NCBI RefSeq assembly: GCF_026151205.1
Contig: NC_087072.1
Span: 20,674,103 to 20,738,102 of the forward strand
Direction of reading: 5' to 3'
Length of the DNA: 64,000 nucleotides
Origin: Bolinopsis microptera
Taxonomy: Eukaryota; Ctenophora; Tentaculata; Lobata; Bolinopsidae
Positions 1 through 12,633 of the stretch are shown one piece after another. Below the pieces are notes generated by a model. The model ran no database searches. It saw nothing but the letters and a program-made list of their open reading frames with translations, and was not told where the DNA came from. Position 1 is the first letter of the stretch, and every line of letters begins with the position of its first letter. The position numbers and the translations under genes are program-made.

Positions 1-124
1 CCACTTACCACCGGCCGATTTTTATAAAATTTGCTTATTGGCTTCGTCAGAGTTTTGTCGGCACTATACCGAAAAAACCAGTCCCGTAACTATTACCGTT
101 TTTTTGTATAACCGTTCGGAAATT

Positions 125-167
125 ACACACAGACACACACACAGACACACACACAGACACACACACA
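125..167. repeat. CA/CAGA microsatellite
   Basis: Short run of ACACACAG-type units, purely simple sequence. Confidence 0.9.
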
Positions 168-425
168 TTCTGGTGTTATTAAGTTGATTGTACAGGGTGG
201 AATGTAAACACCTGTGCGTGAATAGGAACAGTTGATAAGATATACTGCAGTTATCTTACATCGTGTCTATTCTGCTCCTGTTTCTTATGATTTTGAGTAA
301 ACGAAAGTGACAAAAATGATGAAGTAATGCATATTCACATTGTACAGTCAGCTTTTAAAACTCTCAAATATCTCACCTTACATCAAGCAGATGTTAGACA
401 CATACATCTAAAATTTAAAACTCAG

Positions 426-2326
426 GTGTACGTTCTGAAGCGACCGTTTGTTGACGACTTCTTGGCGTTTCTAGCGAACAAGTTCGAATGTGTGTTGTTC
501 ACAGCGAGTCTCGCAAAGTACGCGGACCCCGTGTCCGACCTGCTCGATGTACACGGCTGTTTTAGCTCTCGGCTCTTCAGGGAGGCGTGTATTTTCCACA
601 AAGGAAACTACGTCAAGGTTTGACATTTCCTGTGTGTTCAGAGATTTTCTAGAGATTTATTGACAGCAAACCTGCCATATTGAAACTTATACCATTGATC
701 CAACCCTGATGATGCAACCCGCTAAATGAAAAGACTGCACAAGAAACCATTTACTCATTAACCATGCGTGATCCACGTTGCACGTATTATGATGCAGGAT
801 AGCTGTATGCTTGTGCAGCCGAGCCATTATCTCGACAGAGGGAGGAAACGGGAGGAAATCATTATATGTAGACAGCATTACAGCATATGTTATAGAGTGC
901 TGACCACACGGACTGTTAAACCTATAATTAGCTATATTTAGAGTTCCCACAGGACTTATTAACGGTTCCTTGCAGCTTCTATTTTTAGGACAGATGTCAG
1001 TATCGTATATGTGTGCTGCATGTATCCTCACTTCTTAATTAACTCACTAGAGATGCACTCTTGAGCGCCACACTAGAGGTTTAGAGCCTGTAGTAATAAT
1101 CACACACCACCGTTTCAATGTTTACAATAATAGTATCATGGTAATATGTACCTGCTTTACCACAAAGAGACACAGCGTGATATGTATTACATGAGGAGGT
1201 AACATGAGAGGGGGGTATATTACAGGGGCAGCCGTGCACCTGACATATAGCTGTATTAGTGTGTGCCCAGTGTTGGTGGTTACTAATCAACCTACATCTC
1301 ATCCAATATTACGGTATCAATATTCAGGGTATACACGATTACAGGTGTAAAAGTTCCAATAGCAGGTCACGATACTTGTAGGGTTGCTTTTAGTGATATG
1401 ACACAATTCCCCTGACAATAGCTCCGATAATATAAGATATACCCTGCCTAGCACGCCTATTATGAATTATCTGCCTTATCTCTCTCCGGAGATATCCACA
1501 CTGCTGTACTGGACGTGGGAGAGACTGATGTTAGCCAGGGTTAATGTTAAGGTTGCCGACAAGGGTTGGGCTGGCTTTAAAGGCGTCGTTAGTCACACAT
1601 TCCACAACACACTGTATTGAAATAGTACACCTTCTGGAAAGTAATGTTTAAATTAGCCACACATCTGAGTGTGATTGTACATGTCAGCTGATAAAATATG
1701 TAGTGGTGGAATGCCAACACGGGTGTGATTGTACATGTCAGCTGATAAAATATGTAGTGGTGGAATGCCAACACGTGCTCTGTGGTATTTGGCCATTGTG
1801 TGTTGATCAAGCTAGGTTAGGTCACAGGGGAGGAAGTTGGCATACTATTGAACATCTGTCATTCATTGCTTAATGAAGAGCAGGATGGTTTACAATAGAT
1901 TGCATTACAATTACAATGGATTGCTAATATATGCTATGCATATGCATAGCATCCAAGCAATTTGATTGTTTTTAATTGTTACTCGGCGTGGTTTTAATAC
2001 CAATAAATTATAGAAGAGTACGTATGCTATATCGTCACCAAAGAGGGCACATCTAAACCGGAAGTATACAAAATAGTTTAAAAACAGGAAAATATCCTCG
2101 TATAAAAAGTACAACCCTGAAATTGCCACTCCAACTCTAACCCCCCTCCCAGGACCTGAGTAAGCTGGGACGTAACGTGGAGGACTGTATAATAATAGAC
2201 AACTCTCCAACCTCCTACATCTTCCACCCCGACTTCGCTATACCTGTCAGTTCCTGGTTTGACGACGACACTGACACTGAACTGCTCGACCTCATTCCTT
2301 TCTTTGATGTGGTCCAGCACATAAAG
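426..2326 (+). CDS. CTD small phosphatase (SCP/FCP1 family), 3' part of gene
   Basis: Two exons, 426..617 and 2153..2326, both phase 0 at each end (64 and 58 codons). The first encodes [13 protein letters not shown] and [12 protein letters not shown], the second [16 protein letters not shown] and a [13 protein letters not shown] stretch. These are hallmark blocks of the SCP-type HAD phosphatases that remove phosphate from Ser5 of the RNA polymerase II C-terminal repeat. The catalytic DxDxT exon must lie upstream of the window, and the last few codons (usually a short exon after the FF motif) were not located. Splice signals are AG at 424-425, an unusual GTTTGA donor at 618, AG at 2151-2152 and GTGACG at 2327. 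The 1.5-kb intron holds a 54-bp tandem duplication. Family call is firm; paralogue is not. Confidence 0.9.
1669..1775. repeat. Two-copy tandem repeat, 54-bp unit
   Basis: The unit beginning GTGTGATTGTACATGTCAGC occurs twice without visible divergence, inside the intron of the phosphatase gene. It looks like a recent local duplication. Confidence 0.95.
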
Positions 2327-2540
2327 GTGACGAAAAGTTTTATTTCCTCTTGCATGTTCGGAGTCATTTTACTGTGCGTTATATTTTAAATATTTTACTG
2401 CCGTGAAATGTGTTGGTGGTGTTGATCCGCAAGGGCTGCTTCCTCGACAATCTTAATTACATGTCTACACGCTTAAAATATAGTCTAGCGTAATTTCATC
2501 AGAATTTGATCGTTATGTCCCTAATCTGTCCCTTTGTTGT

Positions 2541-2640
2541 TTCTCACACTTCACACACACTTCACCACTAAGTGTAAAATGTACACATACTTCTCACACT
2601 TCACACACACTTCACCACTAAGTGTAAAATGTACACATAC
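2541..2640. repeat. Two-copy tandem repeat, 50-bp unit
   Basis: Two identical 50-bp units starting TTCTCACACTTCACACACAC and ending GTACACATAC. No coding potential. Confidence 0.95.
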
Positions 2641-5212
2641 TATTTGTGTTTGCCAACATTGTTGTCTGGAGACCGTGTCTGTGCGCGGCTCAGTTTCCTG
2701 AACACAGTAGTGCACTCTAGGTTTTGTTCTGACTCGGTGCTGAGAGTACAGGAGTACTTGCTTCTATTTATAGTAACTGAGTCCTGAGTGTCATGTAGTG
2801 CGGTGCAAGTGAAGCGCTAGCTCAGTGATGCATACAAAGAGTAATAAATCTCGGTTTTACTGTGTAGATTTCACCGAAAGCTGGTGAGGTGTTATGCGTA
2901 GATCGGGTTTCAATTGCACTGCAAATAATCCTTACACCTATAACGGGTATAATTAGGTTAATGACGGGTCTAATTATCCTAATTATAGTATACTGATTAC
3001 CCTGATTATATTTCCTGACATTACAACTAAATGATGGTAACATTTCAGGGTCCAGTGAACGAGTTCTTGCAGTACCCACTGACCAGTGACACGGTGTAGC
3101 GAGGATTAAAACTAGCGGACTCGTTTCTTTTAAATGTGAGTTGACACGAGGGAGCGTCACCTTACCACTAAAACCTTTTTCTATTCTAAGTTATTACAGA
3201 GAGTCAACCAAACGGTGTTTCAAGTATTGTGTTTTAAGAAGAAATTTAAACAGTTCAGGCCTTCTCCATTTTATTGAATCACAGCGTTTTGTGTTTTTAA
3301 GATTATATACATTGCTCGACATAAAATATATCGGTTATATAGTAAAGTTGATAGATAAGTTGATGACAGTGGTTCTAATGGGTGTACAGAGTATATTGTG
3401 ATAAATTTGTTTTAAAATGTGATACGGACTGGGTTGATTTGGTGCGTTTGCTTGTGGAGTAAGTGTAAATTACGTTGTGCGTGTAAATTACGGTGAAGAC
3501 TGAAGAAGCTTCGCTCGCAAACGCTTCACACCGCGGCACACAGCACTACGGTCTATTTCAATAAAAAGAAGGAACACGGTTTACTAATAGTAATAGCATA
3601 CACGGCACGTGACACGTTCTATTCAATGTGTCATCTCAACTTCAGATTATATTCGTGTTTACAGATAGCTCCAGAGTTTATATATGAGAAAATATTTATC
3701 AGATTAAAGTTCCAGGTCTCCTGTTTAGTGTTTGATTTCCTTAATCTAGAGTTTAATTAAGATGTTTAAAATTAAGAGTATAAAAAAGCGTTTTTTGATA
3801 TATAATCAACGTCTTTTAAAGATGTTAAGTTATTAATTTAAATCCTGTCAATAAGTTTTGGCCCATGTTCATAAACTGCGTGAGCCTCTTGTAATACTAA
3901 AGATATTTATCCACTTTCAAGATCATAGAAGGGAACTTTAAGCGTTAATTTGAATAATAAGAGAGGAATGTATTGAATTTTGTGTATTATCGAGTCTGAT
4001 ATGAGTAGTGGTTACTGACCTTGTAGTTTGATTCTATCACTGATCCTATATTAATTTTTATCTTGAACTATTTCGATCATTCCCTTGGGAATATCGTCCA
4101 CAGATCAGCCTCCTAGCTGGGGGGTGGGGGGGGTTTAGTTGACCGAAATGCTGATGCTGATATTGTTCTTTAGCACAATCGCTTTACGTAACCTTGCTTG
4201 GGACGGGTGTATCTCCAACATCTTGTTTTGAGGCGATATAAGAAGGATATATTGTTGCACGTGGCATGTATCTCAAATAGATTTTCTAGAACCTGGAACT
4301 GATTTGACATAGTCTGAACGGATGTATTCAGACTCATCTAACGATAGTTGATGATAACATTTTATTTTATTAACGTAAAGAATAAAGATGTGATCAAGTA
4401 AAACCCTTTGATAGAGGGATTATAATGTTGTGCCAAGTTTTGTAATGTGTACAAGTTCACGATATATTCACGTGTTGTTGCTTTTCCATGATATGTCGAG
4501 GGTTTATCAAGTTTTACAGAGGAAAAGAGGGGGAGTTGTGCAACGATAGCTTGTCAGTAATAATGAGATCTTTCAACTCCTACGCATTTGCGAAAAATTG
4601 GGTAGAGGGCTTACTGTGGACACAGTGTACTGTTTTAGTTATAAACCCTTGACAAATGTAAATAACACTCGGGAAAAAAGAAAGGCATATATTTTTGTTA
4701 CTTTATTTTAGAGAAAATTCATTTTTTAATCGTTTTGTTAGAGATAAGGTTTCACGGGGTTGAATATTACGGATAGATGATTTCAAGAAAATAGCAGTTG
4801 AAGCTGTCATGCGTATTCAGGTATATGAATAATCAGAGAACATTTCTTTCTACCTCTAATTTGGACGATGCTCTTTTAATTTAGTGTATAGAGTTTACAA
4901 TTTCAGAAAGTATGTTGAAATAACTTTAATTAAATGACAGTTTATTAAACACTGTTTTAGTGCGGACGGCACTGGGTTTTGATTGTGCCTAGAGCGGATG
5001 ACGCAGCCCCATCAGTCCATGTAAGGTACTGCTCATTATATAAGGTACCACCCATTTGTTTTTACAGTCAGTCCTCTGTCTTACGCGTAGTTAAATATTT
5101 GCTGGCCTTATATTGGTCTCCAGGAGGGTTCAATTAAGCTGGTTTTGCATGAAATTGGAATGATTTTCATACGGCAACGATTATTCGATAGATGACAGTA
5201 AAATATGTTATA
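2641..5212. other. Non-coding stretch
   Basis: AT-rich sequence with only short ORFs and no recognised domain. It should contain the phosphatase terminal exon and 3' UTR, which I could not place. Confidence 0.5.
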
Positions 5213-5390
5213 AGAGGTCGTTCAAACTTCAAATATTACGTAATCAGTGAGGGGGAGGGAGGGGGTTTCTAAATTATTACGATAGTTTAATTTTAACACA
5301 ATAGCCATGAGTAAAACTGATTACGGAGGAGGTAGGTAGGGGGTTTAAGATTGGCCCAAAAAGTGATAACGTAATATGTGAACGACCCCT
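5213..5390. mobile_element. MITE, GGTCGTTCACATATTACGTAA family, copy 1
   Basis: About 178 bp bounded by inverted ends: AGAGGTCGTTC at the left and GTAATATGTGAACGACCCCT at the right. G-rich runs lie just inside. A complete foldback copy at 5996 and a right end at 9771 share the terminus. No transposase is present, so this is a non-autonomous DNA element; superfamily not assigned. Confidence 0.8.
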
Positions 5391-5995
5391 AAGGAGCTTT
5401 ATTTTGACTGAGTAAAAACTTCCAGATCAGTACCATTAGCCCTTAGTATTGCACGGATCTTTCCAACGAAATTTGGTATCATGAAATCTGTGTATTTATA
5501 ATTCTAGAGTTCTGACTGTAAAATACCTAAGTTCTGGTGTCAAACTAGATATGTCTGAATTCTTTAAGCTTGAAGAGTTGAAATGTCTATAAAATCTGTT
5601 TTAAAAGACTGGTTTGGGGCTGGATGTTACCTTGAATTTTATTTATAGAGAATGTAGATATTTTTAGTAGATGATTTGCTGTCATATGGGCGGCTTGTAG
5701 AGATTTAATTTTCTTGTATGAAAGATGACAGTTACATCATACAATCAAGTTGTCTTCCAAATTCAGCCGTAATATTTGGCGTTTACTTTGTCACGGAATG
5801 TAATCCAAATAAAAGAAACTCTCATACTTTTCCATTGTATAATTCGCTATCAAATTATCTTCAATTAAACAGAACAATGTGAAAAATTCAGTAGGAGGGA
5901 GAGATAGTCCACAAATATCTCACAAAGAAAGTTAAACAATAGCACCAGAAAGCATTTTAATCAAATTACATTTCTCTGCTAGACAATAGACATAC

Positions 5996-6056
5996 GGGAT
6001 CGTTCACATATTACGTAATCACTTTTTGAACAATTACGTAATATGTGAACGACCCC
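5996..6056. mobile_element. Short hairpin MITE of the same family, copy 2
   Basis: An almost perfect palindrome: GATCGTTCACATATTACGTA, a spacer of about 20 bp, then TTACGTAATATGTGAACGAC. The element is reduced to its two terminal inverted repeats. Confidence 0.85.
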
Positions 6057-7121
6057 ATATGGCATTATATATCCAAACTAGCTAAGCATTATATTCACAC
6101 TAGAACATCTCTTATTAAAACATCCAATTTAAACTAATGATAGTGATTACATACTGATCAAAAAGATAACTTTAAAACCTCAAAATGGAACCTGGTTACA
6201 CTCACTAGTGACATTGCATGGTTGAGGATGTCGTCGCCATTTATTCCAGATATTTTTGATTTTGTTTTCACGGAGATTACAAAATATTCGCCATCATAAT
6301 TAGTGCCAAATGCCAATTTGGTTGTTTCGGCATGTTTTGCCATTTTCGGCACCATGAAAGTGGGAGGATATTTAAAAAATTGGGCGTTGTTTTGCCATCG
6401 GCACCATTGCAATGGAGAGATCAAACAATCCTCATGATTTTTGTCATTTAATCAATAAATTGACTGGGTGAGCATGGAGATGACAGTAGGTCACATTTTC
6501 GAATCAATGGATGGAATAACTCTGGCAAAATTCTCTACAGTGCAGCCCTAAAAACTATCTGTACTCCAAAAATATGCAGAATTGTAGCTTTATCAGATTT
6601 ATACATTTTTTCATTAGACCAAAATCAAAAATCTGCACCAAAATGGACAAGATTATCTTGCAATGATATTAGCCGAATGCAGTATAACTCTGCGTGGAGA
6701 CCAGTGAATAAGAACAACATACGAAATCATAAAATTTGTTTTAATGCAGCTTGATTGCTTGAAAATGTTTTTACAAAGGAAAGTAGTCTGAAACTTACAG
6801 TTTACGTTAAAAAGAAAAATCGACAAATCCCCATCTTTTATTTAAAGCGACAAAAATCTCATTCATACCAAATAAGAAAAATAAGTAGGATATCATAATT
6901 CAGAATAACTCAAGATCTAAATTAAAATGAAATAATAACTGTAAACAAGTTGATAGTAAATTGTGCTGTATAGCAAAATCGTAGGATAAAATTGGTATCC
7001 TCTATCTAAATGAAAAGTAGTTTAAAGAGATATATAGCAACAATAAACGAAATAAGAACCTAAAATAAGGAATAATCCAATAAAATTCAAGAATATTCCA
7101 GATAATTTAACAGTTAAAAAG

Positions 7122-7319
7122 TCACCGTTTCATTAAATACTTCACTTTTCTCTGGGTGTTTTTCGCTTCCTGAATGCGTGTAAGCTCGTGTGAGAGTTGT
7201 CTGACTATTATGTCAAGTTGTTGGGGTGTAGTCTGAGTCGAAAGGAAGTTGGTTGGTAGCTTTATATCTTTTACATTCGGCATAAGATTGGATTGTCCTC
7301 CGGCAGCACTCTGAGACAA
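7122..7319 (-). CDS. Possible small 65-residue protein
   Basis: An ATG-started minus-strand ORF with a charged, helix-prone C-terminal half (IVRQLSHELTRIQEAKN, then a KRK-rich end). A CpG-richer stretch with a TTACGTCACG site lies just upstream at about 7380-7430, and AATAAA signals occur downstream near 6840, so the layout is that of a compact single-exon gene. I do not recognise the family. It could equally be one exon of a larger gene or chance. Confidence 0.3.
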   Translation of the reverse strand: MSQSAAGGQSNLMPNVKDIKLPTNFLSTQTTPQQLDIIVRQLSHELTRIQEAKNTQRKVKYLMKR

Positions 7320-10300
7320 TAGGGCCTGATATGAATTAAAAGCTGAACGGGGCCGAGAGCACGCGCTTTAATAAAAGAAATTACGTCACGTCGGATCTAT
7401 ACCGCGCGCCTTAGAAACGCGTACGTGCGCGTAAGTCCTCCTACAATTTATTGCCAAAACTAGCAATAGCCAGACCACGTGCTGCCGCTTTTGTCCTTAT
7501 TGGCTTACATCATTTTCAAGTGGATTACTCCTGGCCCCGTGAAGAGCCCTGAGGGGTGCTCTTCAACAGACAAAACGTACCGAGTTGGTGGGTTCAGGGG
7601 GACGATGTACTGAGTGTTGAGGTGTATTGTTTGCCAGTACTCTCGAAGAGCTAATTACTGTATGTATTTTGGTGTCTTCAACATCCACCTCGCATTCCTC
7701 CTGAAAATATGTCCTGAATATGGGGTGCATATATTTACTGATAATGACAAAAATTAGTAAACATTTCATCGTAGAATGTAGATTTTTACAAGAATAGTGG
7801 CTGATGATTGGGTGGTTGTTCAGGTATTTTTAAAAGAAGAAATGCTGGACAAGCGAATGTAAAGTTTATAAAATAGAGGTTTTAAATCTTTATTTTAAAC
7901 TAGCTGAGAAATATTTTTACGTTGGTGCGCGTCACATATTTCAACAAGAATCCGTTACCTTAAACACCTTGGTAAACGGTTTTTTAATTTTAGTGTTTCT
8001 TCTATAACTGTTTTTCAACACCCGACCAACCACATGACCATAACAATTTGGAAGTTATCCACTTACTTAAACGTAAAATATGCTACTAAGTACAGAAAGA
8101 CACCTTTGAGCATGTCGTTGTAGCTAACAGTTAGCTATCGGCTAGAGCTTCCATTTTTAACTCAGACACCGCCCTGTCTTTAAGATAATTTTAAAGTCAT
8201 GTTTCTAGTGACATATGCTATGCTACGAGGCATTAACAAAACTACTGAATATATCCTAGTATCTAGGTATGAATATGTTTGAATAATGTAAGTTTATGTG
8301 AGATCTTACCTCAGTTATTTCTGTTATCGGATGAACAGCTGGTTGCTTATCTGACGCTGAAAGATTGGTGTAATTAATTTTGTTGATAATAATATATCCA
8401 TATTATTAATTCTTTTGATCTCCGTACGAGGTTTGCATGTTAGTGCAAGTAAGTGTGCAAATAACTCAATGAATGAGTTAAAATAAAAGGTGACGAAGGA
8501 AAGTGAAAATGTAGTTTAATTTGTGTTAAGTGAGCGTGTCAATGGGGAATTAATAAGCTGAAAACACGTGGAAATATAAGAAAACTTACCGCGAGAACAG
8601 TTTGATTTTGAGTTTCGTATCGACCCCTTACCTCTTCTACTTTTACCCTGAAAAGAGGTTTTACTAAATACATGTGATATAATATCTGCAGTGCAGCATC
8701 ATGGTACATTCTACGTGATTAACCTCTAGCATAGTTTACTACAATAGTAGTAATTAGTTGGTGAGTAATTATAGTTGAGGTCTGGCCCTATATGAAGATA
8801 CTTCAGGACACATTTTCCTCCACAAGAGCTACAGTTATTGATTTTAATAAATGTGAAACATGGTGGTGGTATTATTTCACTGTCATAATAGCTCAATTAA
8901 ACTGAATTATTCGGAGAATTCTTTGCAGATAATATAAAGATTACGCTTTTACACTATGTTTTGTACACTATTTCCTATTTAGACACCAATAAACAAGCAT
9001 TATCTACTAATGTTTGCAATCTATTAAATTAACTTATGTGTTTAATTTGACAGTGACGCTTTTATCTCGATCAGACATTAAAATAGAATCGACCCAGTAT
9101 GAATCTAGAGCTGTAAACGTTAAACTGATAACCATATTCCAGTATATTACGTGTACTACAAGGTACGACCACTGAATTACCAATCATTCATAATCATGCC
9201 ATTATTGTAGACCGGGCGTTAGTTATCGTTATCCAGAGAAAATTATGTTGTTTTGATAATTTAATTTATTAGATCGCAGGACTATGTTATGGCTTTTTAA
9301 AAGAAATTAGCCTTAAGTGTTTACAAACATAACTTACTCATTTTCTAAACAAAGTTAGTAAGCAATACTGCTAATTAAGCTATGAGTATTGCTGTCATTA
9401 TAACAATTCCATCATGGAATCAGAGATTAAGTGAACCGGTTGGAAATGATACACCCACGATTACATGTTGATTCAATGGAACGGTTTTAAATGCCTGATA
9501 ATGAGTCTAATCTGTGTACAAATTATAGTACGATGAGGTGTTATTACACTTTTAATATTTAACAACAGAGCTACCTCTATATAGCATTACATATAATCCA
9601 AACTATCCACAACTGTCTGCGTTATAAAGTGTATCTCCATGAGGCTTCTTATAATGAGGCATGTATATTTTGCTGTCAGGAGGAGGGGGCCGGGGGGGTG
9701 GATCTTGATTACGGTTGATTACGGAGGGGGGAGGGGGTAGAACTGTAGAAATTGCTAAAATATTGATTACGTAATATGTGAACGACCCCTAATGAGACAG
9801 GCATTTTACGGACAGAGTCCCGGAGTAAACACATCCTTTTATTCTCCAACTGGTTCTGAATATTATATCAAGTCAAACAGTTCAAACAAATAAACCTATT
9901 TGGATTTTTTGTTATGACCGATGGAATAATGGACCGTTTAATGATTGGGCAATTGTTTATCAGCTGAATGAGATGTAATGAACGTTCACCAGATTATCTC
10001 CAGTTTAACTGTTGACAAAAGAAAGTCGGGCAAATGGCACGACATTTTAATGTCATTAGGAATTATGTTGATTTGTAACAATAGCTTCATCAGATCCACT
10101 CATATCAGTTGTTGTATTATATAATAGTTATATTGAAAGTATAAAATAGTCTTTGTAAAGGAAAGACAACATCAAGTAAAAGCCCGGCTAAATGGATCGT
10201 AGCAGACTTACTTCACCAAGCTAATAAGTGCACAGCACAAGTTTTAGTATCCAGTTTATCTGAAATTAGCTTAGCATCTAAATAGTTATGCTTGCTACTA

Positions 10301-10418
10301 AATCAAGAATCAAAAGCATTCATTTTTCGTGCTCGGAAGGGTACATAAGAGTATATGAGATAGTCATCCAAGCTTACTACTGCAATGAATTACCAATATA
10401 TTATTATTCATAAAGAAG

Positions 10419-10455
10419 GCGTGTACCTAGCGTACCTAGGTACGCGTGTACCTAG
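10419..10455. repeat. Palindrome with tandem GTACCTAG units
   Basis: Contains the perfect 16-bp palindrome GCGTACCTAGGTACGC flanked on both sides by CGTGTACCTAG copies. Could form a cruciform; no function inferred. Confidence 0.8.
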
Positions 10456-11949
10456 ATTGGCATACTAGTACCGACACATTTAAAACATTGTAAGTGTGTC
10501 GACTCTCGAGGATTGCAAGCATAATGAATAATGAATAAGAACTTGTGATGTAAGAGCCTGGGAGGGGCAAAGGCCAGCGTATAATGAGTAATGATAATGA
10601 GTAATGACTATCTTTATGTTTCTTTATCTTCGCAGGAAAATGTAGTCAAGTAACATCAATACATCATGACCTATAAAGCAACAATAGCTAGTGTACACAT
10701 CATATAATCTAAATTGTTTCCAGATAGTTACCAACCAGTGGAGTTATGATACGCATATATCTGTATCTTTAAAATTATTTTAAAAACATGTCTGGCATGA
10801 CCTTTGGTAAGTATTAAGATATTATACTTAAACTTGCAATGATGTCTTACTCTATTTATAGATATTTGTAATGATAAATGCTCTAACAAAGCTTAAAAGT
10901 ACATCATATTACGATTTAGGAGGGCACAGTAATAGATACCAAATAATAAGATTACACACGCACACCTGATAGCTCCCAACAATACCCCAGAACTAATACC
11001 TGGTATAAATATAGACGTTCTGTCACCACGTGCAGTTTAGTGCTCTGTTAACTTTACATTGTCACAATAAGGGTCAAAGTCACGAGCTGTGCTGGCGACT
11101 AACTGAGTAACTGGGAGAACTAAAGGACTGGTTTAAAGAGAACAAGTGGTTACGTGGTACAGGTCACGTGTCATGTCGTGGCACAAGTCACTTGGCAAGT
11201 CGTGCTCGCCAGAAGGCACGGTTATTACCGAACAGTTACCTGTCTTAGTTACCGCTCTTCTTCTTGACATGAAAATCAGGCCATAGCTGACAGTTGTCTT
11301 GAAGTTTAATGAAGCATTACTTTTTCTTAAACATATTCCAGTTCACAAGTTGGTACGAGTTATTTGCTGGCTTCTAGGTTTTAGTTAACCTTTGAATCAG
11401 ATCGTATCACGATACCATATTATTATTTCAGCTGACTAATGACTTGCTGAATATCTTACATTTGAGGTGGCCGGGATGGTTTTATGGTACTTTCTGCCAT
11501 ATTAAGATTTTCCACCTGATTTCCTGTTCATGAAATATTTTGTTGACTTAAGTGAAGACATCATTAACCGACTAGTCCAAAACAGGTTACGCAACCAGCG
11601 CTGGCACTGAATCACAAGTGATAAGAGTGGTGAAAGCTTTAGGGTGTTTCTGCCTAATCACAGTCATAGCAATAAAACTACATCCCTCCGTTTCTACAGC
11701 CCTGCACCCGATTTAATCACCAACTCTTTAAAAGAACTACCAGAAAGGCGGGTCTGGGACCTATCAACACTTATCCCATTAGCCGGTATAACTTTCTTAC
11801 AGACAGAGAAGTAAGAGTGAAGGAGAGCGGGTGATCAGGGTTACAGGTGTCGACAACAAGCTGGCCCCTTTTAGAGGACACTTGTAGCCTGGTAACGGGA
11901 GAGCAGGGACCATTAGTCCTCATCAAATAATCAGCCTTTAAAATATGTG

Positions 11950-12023
11950 GGCCACATGGTTAAGGTCCAGCGCGGGTTAGTCAAACGGCCACATGGCTAG
12001 CGTCCAGCGGGGGTTGGTCAGAC
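11950..12023. repeat. Imperfect tandem duplication, about 37 bp
   Basis: GGCCACATGG...TCCAGCG...GGTT..TCA is repeated back to back with a few substitutions. Confidence 0.8.
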
Positions 12024-12633
12024 GGTTTTAGGCTGGTTACTTTTGTCTGTAATCACAGTTTACCCGCAAGTAGTTGGTCACAAACTTGGAGTTCCCGTTT
12101 CAGGTGGTGCGTTCTTGCTATATGTTAGACGTTATGAGAGTGATTTGTGATATAATGGTCGCACTGAACCGTGAACTGTATGATTCTATTCTAGCGTAGA
12201 TTAGGTTTATCAAGCATACAGCACGGGTCTGCTATATCTAGGATAAATGATATAAACTCACTCTTTCTCAATTCATAAGATGAAGTGATCAAGTGATGTT
12301 ACAATAATCTTGTTATTTCGTCGCATAGCATATCTGGAGCTTTTCAATATGTTTTTGTTAAATGATGGCGAACATTTCACGAATCTAATGAATCTGATTT
12401 GAAGTCCTGTATTAATTGCATTATATTCTTTGTACTTGTTTTATTAATTTGAGGGTACTACAATGTGTTGGTCGTGGAACATCTGGACCACGTCTAGAAT
12501 ATACCATGTAGATCCTGATAAAAATACAGTTTTATCTAGATGTAGCTGAGTAACATAGTGTTTTTACTTTACTACTATCTAGATGTAGATGTTGCTGAAA
12601 TAGTATGTAGTTTCCATCAAGAGTCTCTAAAAG

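Larger units (their letters stand above)
7770..12633. other. Gene-poor AT-rich stretch
   Basis: No exon with convincing homology was seen. Contents noted: the right end of the CGTTCACATATTACGTAA MITE family at about 9771-9790 following G-rich runs, a palindromic patch at 10419-10455 and a 37-bp tandem duplication at 11950. Confidence 0.5.
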
